From the NCBI RefSeq assembly GCF_008629675.1, contig NZ_VWOX01000018.1, positions 62,001 to 126,000 on the forward strand: 64,000 nucleotides of DNA. The letters run 5' to 3'. Positions 62,439 through 64,000 of this stretch are shown one piece after another; position 1 is the first letter of the stretch; each line of letters opens with the position of its first letter. The notes under the pieces are model-generated. The model was not told where the DNA came from and made no database searches. It saw nothing but the letters and a program-made list of their open reading frames with translations. Origin of the DNA: Roseiconus nitratireducens (GTDB taxonomy: Bacteria > Planctomycetota > Planctomycetia > Pirellulales > Pirellulaceae). A program made the translations under genes and the position numbers.

Positions 62439-63776
62439 TTAAGCTTTGCCCATCAGTTCCATCAGGGCGACCACGGTCGAGTGCACGCCGCGCGTGACGG
62501 CCGGCTTTGGCTCAATCTTGAACAACGGTGAATGGTGACTGGGAACGGCCGGGCCGCCCTCCTGTTCCGCTGCGAAGGCTTCTTCGGGCGTTCCGCCGAC
62601 GGACCAATAAACGGCCGGGATGTCGGGGTTGACCGTGAACACCGGAAAGTCTTCGGCACCCATTCCCTTGGACGGTTCATCAATCACGGCCTCTTTACCA
62701 ATCGCATCGACCCAGGCGTCGCGGAGTCGCCGTGCCAGGTCGGCGGTGTTCAACGTCGGCGGCACACTCTCCTCCGACACAGTGACCTCGGGAAGCTTGT
62801 CTTCGGGCAAGCCCGCGGCCCGCCCCAGATTGACGGCGATCCGCTCGATTCCGTCCAACAGTGTTTTTCGCGTTTCCGGACTGGTGCTCCGCACCGTCAG
62901 CTGCAGGTGCGCGCGGTCGGAAATGATGTTGTGCTTGGTTCCGGCGTGGAAGGATCCGACCGTCACGACGCCGGGATCACGCGGCGGCAGTTCGCGCGAA
63001 ACCAGCGTTTGCAACGCCAACACGATTTGGCTGGCCAGCACGATCGGATCTTTCCCGCGGTGGGGGCTGGCACCGTGTGCCCCGATGCCGTGCACGACAA
63101 TGTCGACGGTATCGGATCCCGCGTAGGGGCTGCCCTCGGTGACATTGATCTTTCCCGACGGATCTCGGGCGGCGACGTGGAAGGCCAAGGCGAAGTCGGG
63201 TGTTCCGAAACGTTCCCACAATCGGTCTCGGCGCATGGCGCGGGCACCCATGATGCGCTCCTCCGCCGGTTGCACGATCAACATCAGCGTCCCGCTCCAC
63301 CGATCCCGGTGCGTCGACATGTAGCGTGCCGTTCCCACCAGGCTGGTGATGTGAACGTCATGACCACAGGCGTGCATGACCGGCACGGTATTGCCGGTGA
63401 TCGGGTCGACTTGAGTCGCTTTGGAAGCGTTGTCGAGTCCCGATTTCTCCTCGACCGGCAATCCATCCATGTCGGCACGCATCATCACGGTCGGACCGTC
63501 GCCGTTGGGCAACAATGCGACAATCCCCGTTCCGCCGACGCCCTCGGTCACGTCGAATCCGACCGATCGAAGTTCTCGAGCCATCCGCGCGGCCGTTTGA
63601 AATTCGACCAAGGACAGTTCCGGGTTGCGGTGGAAGTGGTCAAACAGGTCTGCCAGGTACGTTTCGTACTCCTGCTCGATGAATTGTTTGAGAGCTTCTT
63701 CGGATGGCTCCCGAGCCGACAGGGGCAACTGAAGAGCGGCCAAAACCGACAACGCCGCAAGCAATCGCTTCATCAT
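62439..63776 (-). CDS. M20 family amidohydrolase, exported
   Basis: 445 residues from ATG 63776 (a second ATG follows; the frame is open to 63884). A signal peptide (RLLAALSVLAALQLPLSA) is clear. Zinc ligands are in VMHACGHDVHI, VQPAEE and the C-terminal VPSHHSPLF; MMRADMDGLPVEE and GIGAHGASPHRG are typical. It belongs to the hippurate hydrolase/IAA-amino acid hydrolase group, which cuts N-acyl amino acids. First of the minus-strand run here; 63777-64000 holds nothing else I can name. Confidence 0.93.
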   Translation of the reverse strand: MMKRLLAALSVLAALQLPLSAREPSEEALKQFIEQEYETYLADLFDHFHRNPELSLVEFQTAARMARELRSVGFDVTEGVGGTGIVALLPNGDGPTVMMRADMDGLPVEEKSGLDNASKATQVDPITGNTVPVMHACGHDVHITSLVGTARYMSTHRDRWSGTLMLIVQPAEERIMGARAMRRDRLWERFGTPDFALAFHVAARDPSGKINVTEGSPYAGSDTVDIVVHGIGAHGASPHRGKDPIVLASQIVLALQTLVSRELPPRDPGVVTVGSFHAGTKHNIISDRAHLQLTVRSTSPETRKTLLDGIERIAVNLGRAAGLPEDKLPEVTVSEESVPPTLNTADLARRLRDAWVDAIGKEAVIDEPSKGMGAEDFPVFTVNPDIPAVYWSVGGTPEEAFAAEQEGGPAVPSHHSPLFKIEPKPAVTRGVHSTVVALMELMGKA

Positions 63777-64000
63777 TGCATCCGTGGGGTAAACAGGACG
63801 GGGGGCTGTGACGCGGAGCGGTGGATCAGTCATCGATCCAGCCTCGATCCGACAAAGCCTAGGAATGTCGGCACGCCAATTCAACTCAGCGGCCAGGTGG
63901 GGGGATCGGACATGCCGTACAATACCACGTGCAATCGACTGGAGTTCTTTCGAGACAGGGCTGGTGCCCGGTTCGCGGGGCCGCCGAAGCTTGGAAATTG

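Overview
The window looks like part of the chromosome of a planctomycete of the Pirellulales (Rhodopirellula-like) type. The evidence is gene content: a DUF1559 protein with a pilin-like N-terminus, a formylglycine-type sulfatase, an SGNH-DUF1080 secreted protein, a MoxR/DUF58/BatA/VWA cluster with a DUF4159 protein, an ECF sigma factor carrying a long exported C-terminal part, a heptaheme cytochrome next to a TPR lipoprotein, and frequent GTG/TTG starts in GC-rich DNA. I saw no rRNA, tRNA, CRISPR array, transposase, integrase or prophage module. This is core chromosome with many small dispersed repeats between genes.

Layout. 1-5.8 kb: the end of a WD40 protein, then three overlapping genes (lipase-like lipoprotein, DUF2891, Nramp-like transporter). 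6-8.2 kb: a Tat-exported nitrilase-family protein, a small membrane protein and repeats. 8.2-10.2 kb (minus): rplM-rpsI-infA-inositol phosphatase. 10.4-16.9 kb: class II photolyase, a prepilin-peptidase-like protein, a GntP-type transporter and metF. 16.9-23.9 kb: dnaX with a ten-A slippery run, an ABC-2 permease fused to a CPBP protease with its ATPase, and a BRCT-MerR-TPR protein. 24-33.3 kb: moxR-DUF58-BatA-VWA on the minus strand, divergent from an alpha-toroid/DUF4159 protein. 33.5-36.5 kb: archaeal-type proS and a lipoprotein. 36.7-39.7 kb: egtD-egtB-DUF427. 39.8-43.3 kb: signal peptidase I, fabH and rnc. 43.7-48.3 kb: the sigma-factor fusion and a phospholipid operon (CDP-alcohol transferase, cdsA, plsC). 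48.9-52 kb: a sulfatase divergent from an SGNH-DUF1080 protein. 52.6-57.1 kb: DUF1559, a small lipoprotein, heptaheme cytochrome and TPR lipoprotein. 57.2-63.8 kb: an M42-type peptidase, a DUF2513 protein, a membrane protein, and a minus-strand run of M20 amidohydrolase, YtcJ-like amidohydrolase and DUF1805.

How the genes work together. Several sets are tightly coupled by overlapping starts and stops: 1579-5838, 30843-23967, 48345-46053 and 54356-57122. egtD-egtB gives the two central steps of ergothioneine synthesis. The CDP-alcohol transferase, CdsA and PlsC form a compact phospholipid head-group route. The sulfatase and SGNH-DUF1080 proteins fit use of sulfated and acylated polysaccharides outside the cell.

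Most notable points: the dnaX frameshift site, where both alternative frames stop almost at once; the sigma-factor fusion with an internal ribosome binding site in front of a signal-like segment; Nramp-like, prepilin-peptidase-like and CDP-alcohol transferase proteins with altered active sites; and at least five families of dispersed hairpin repeats plus many 14-18 bp tandem duplications near gene starts. No single cassette is clearly a new defence or mobile system.
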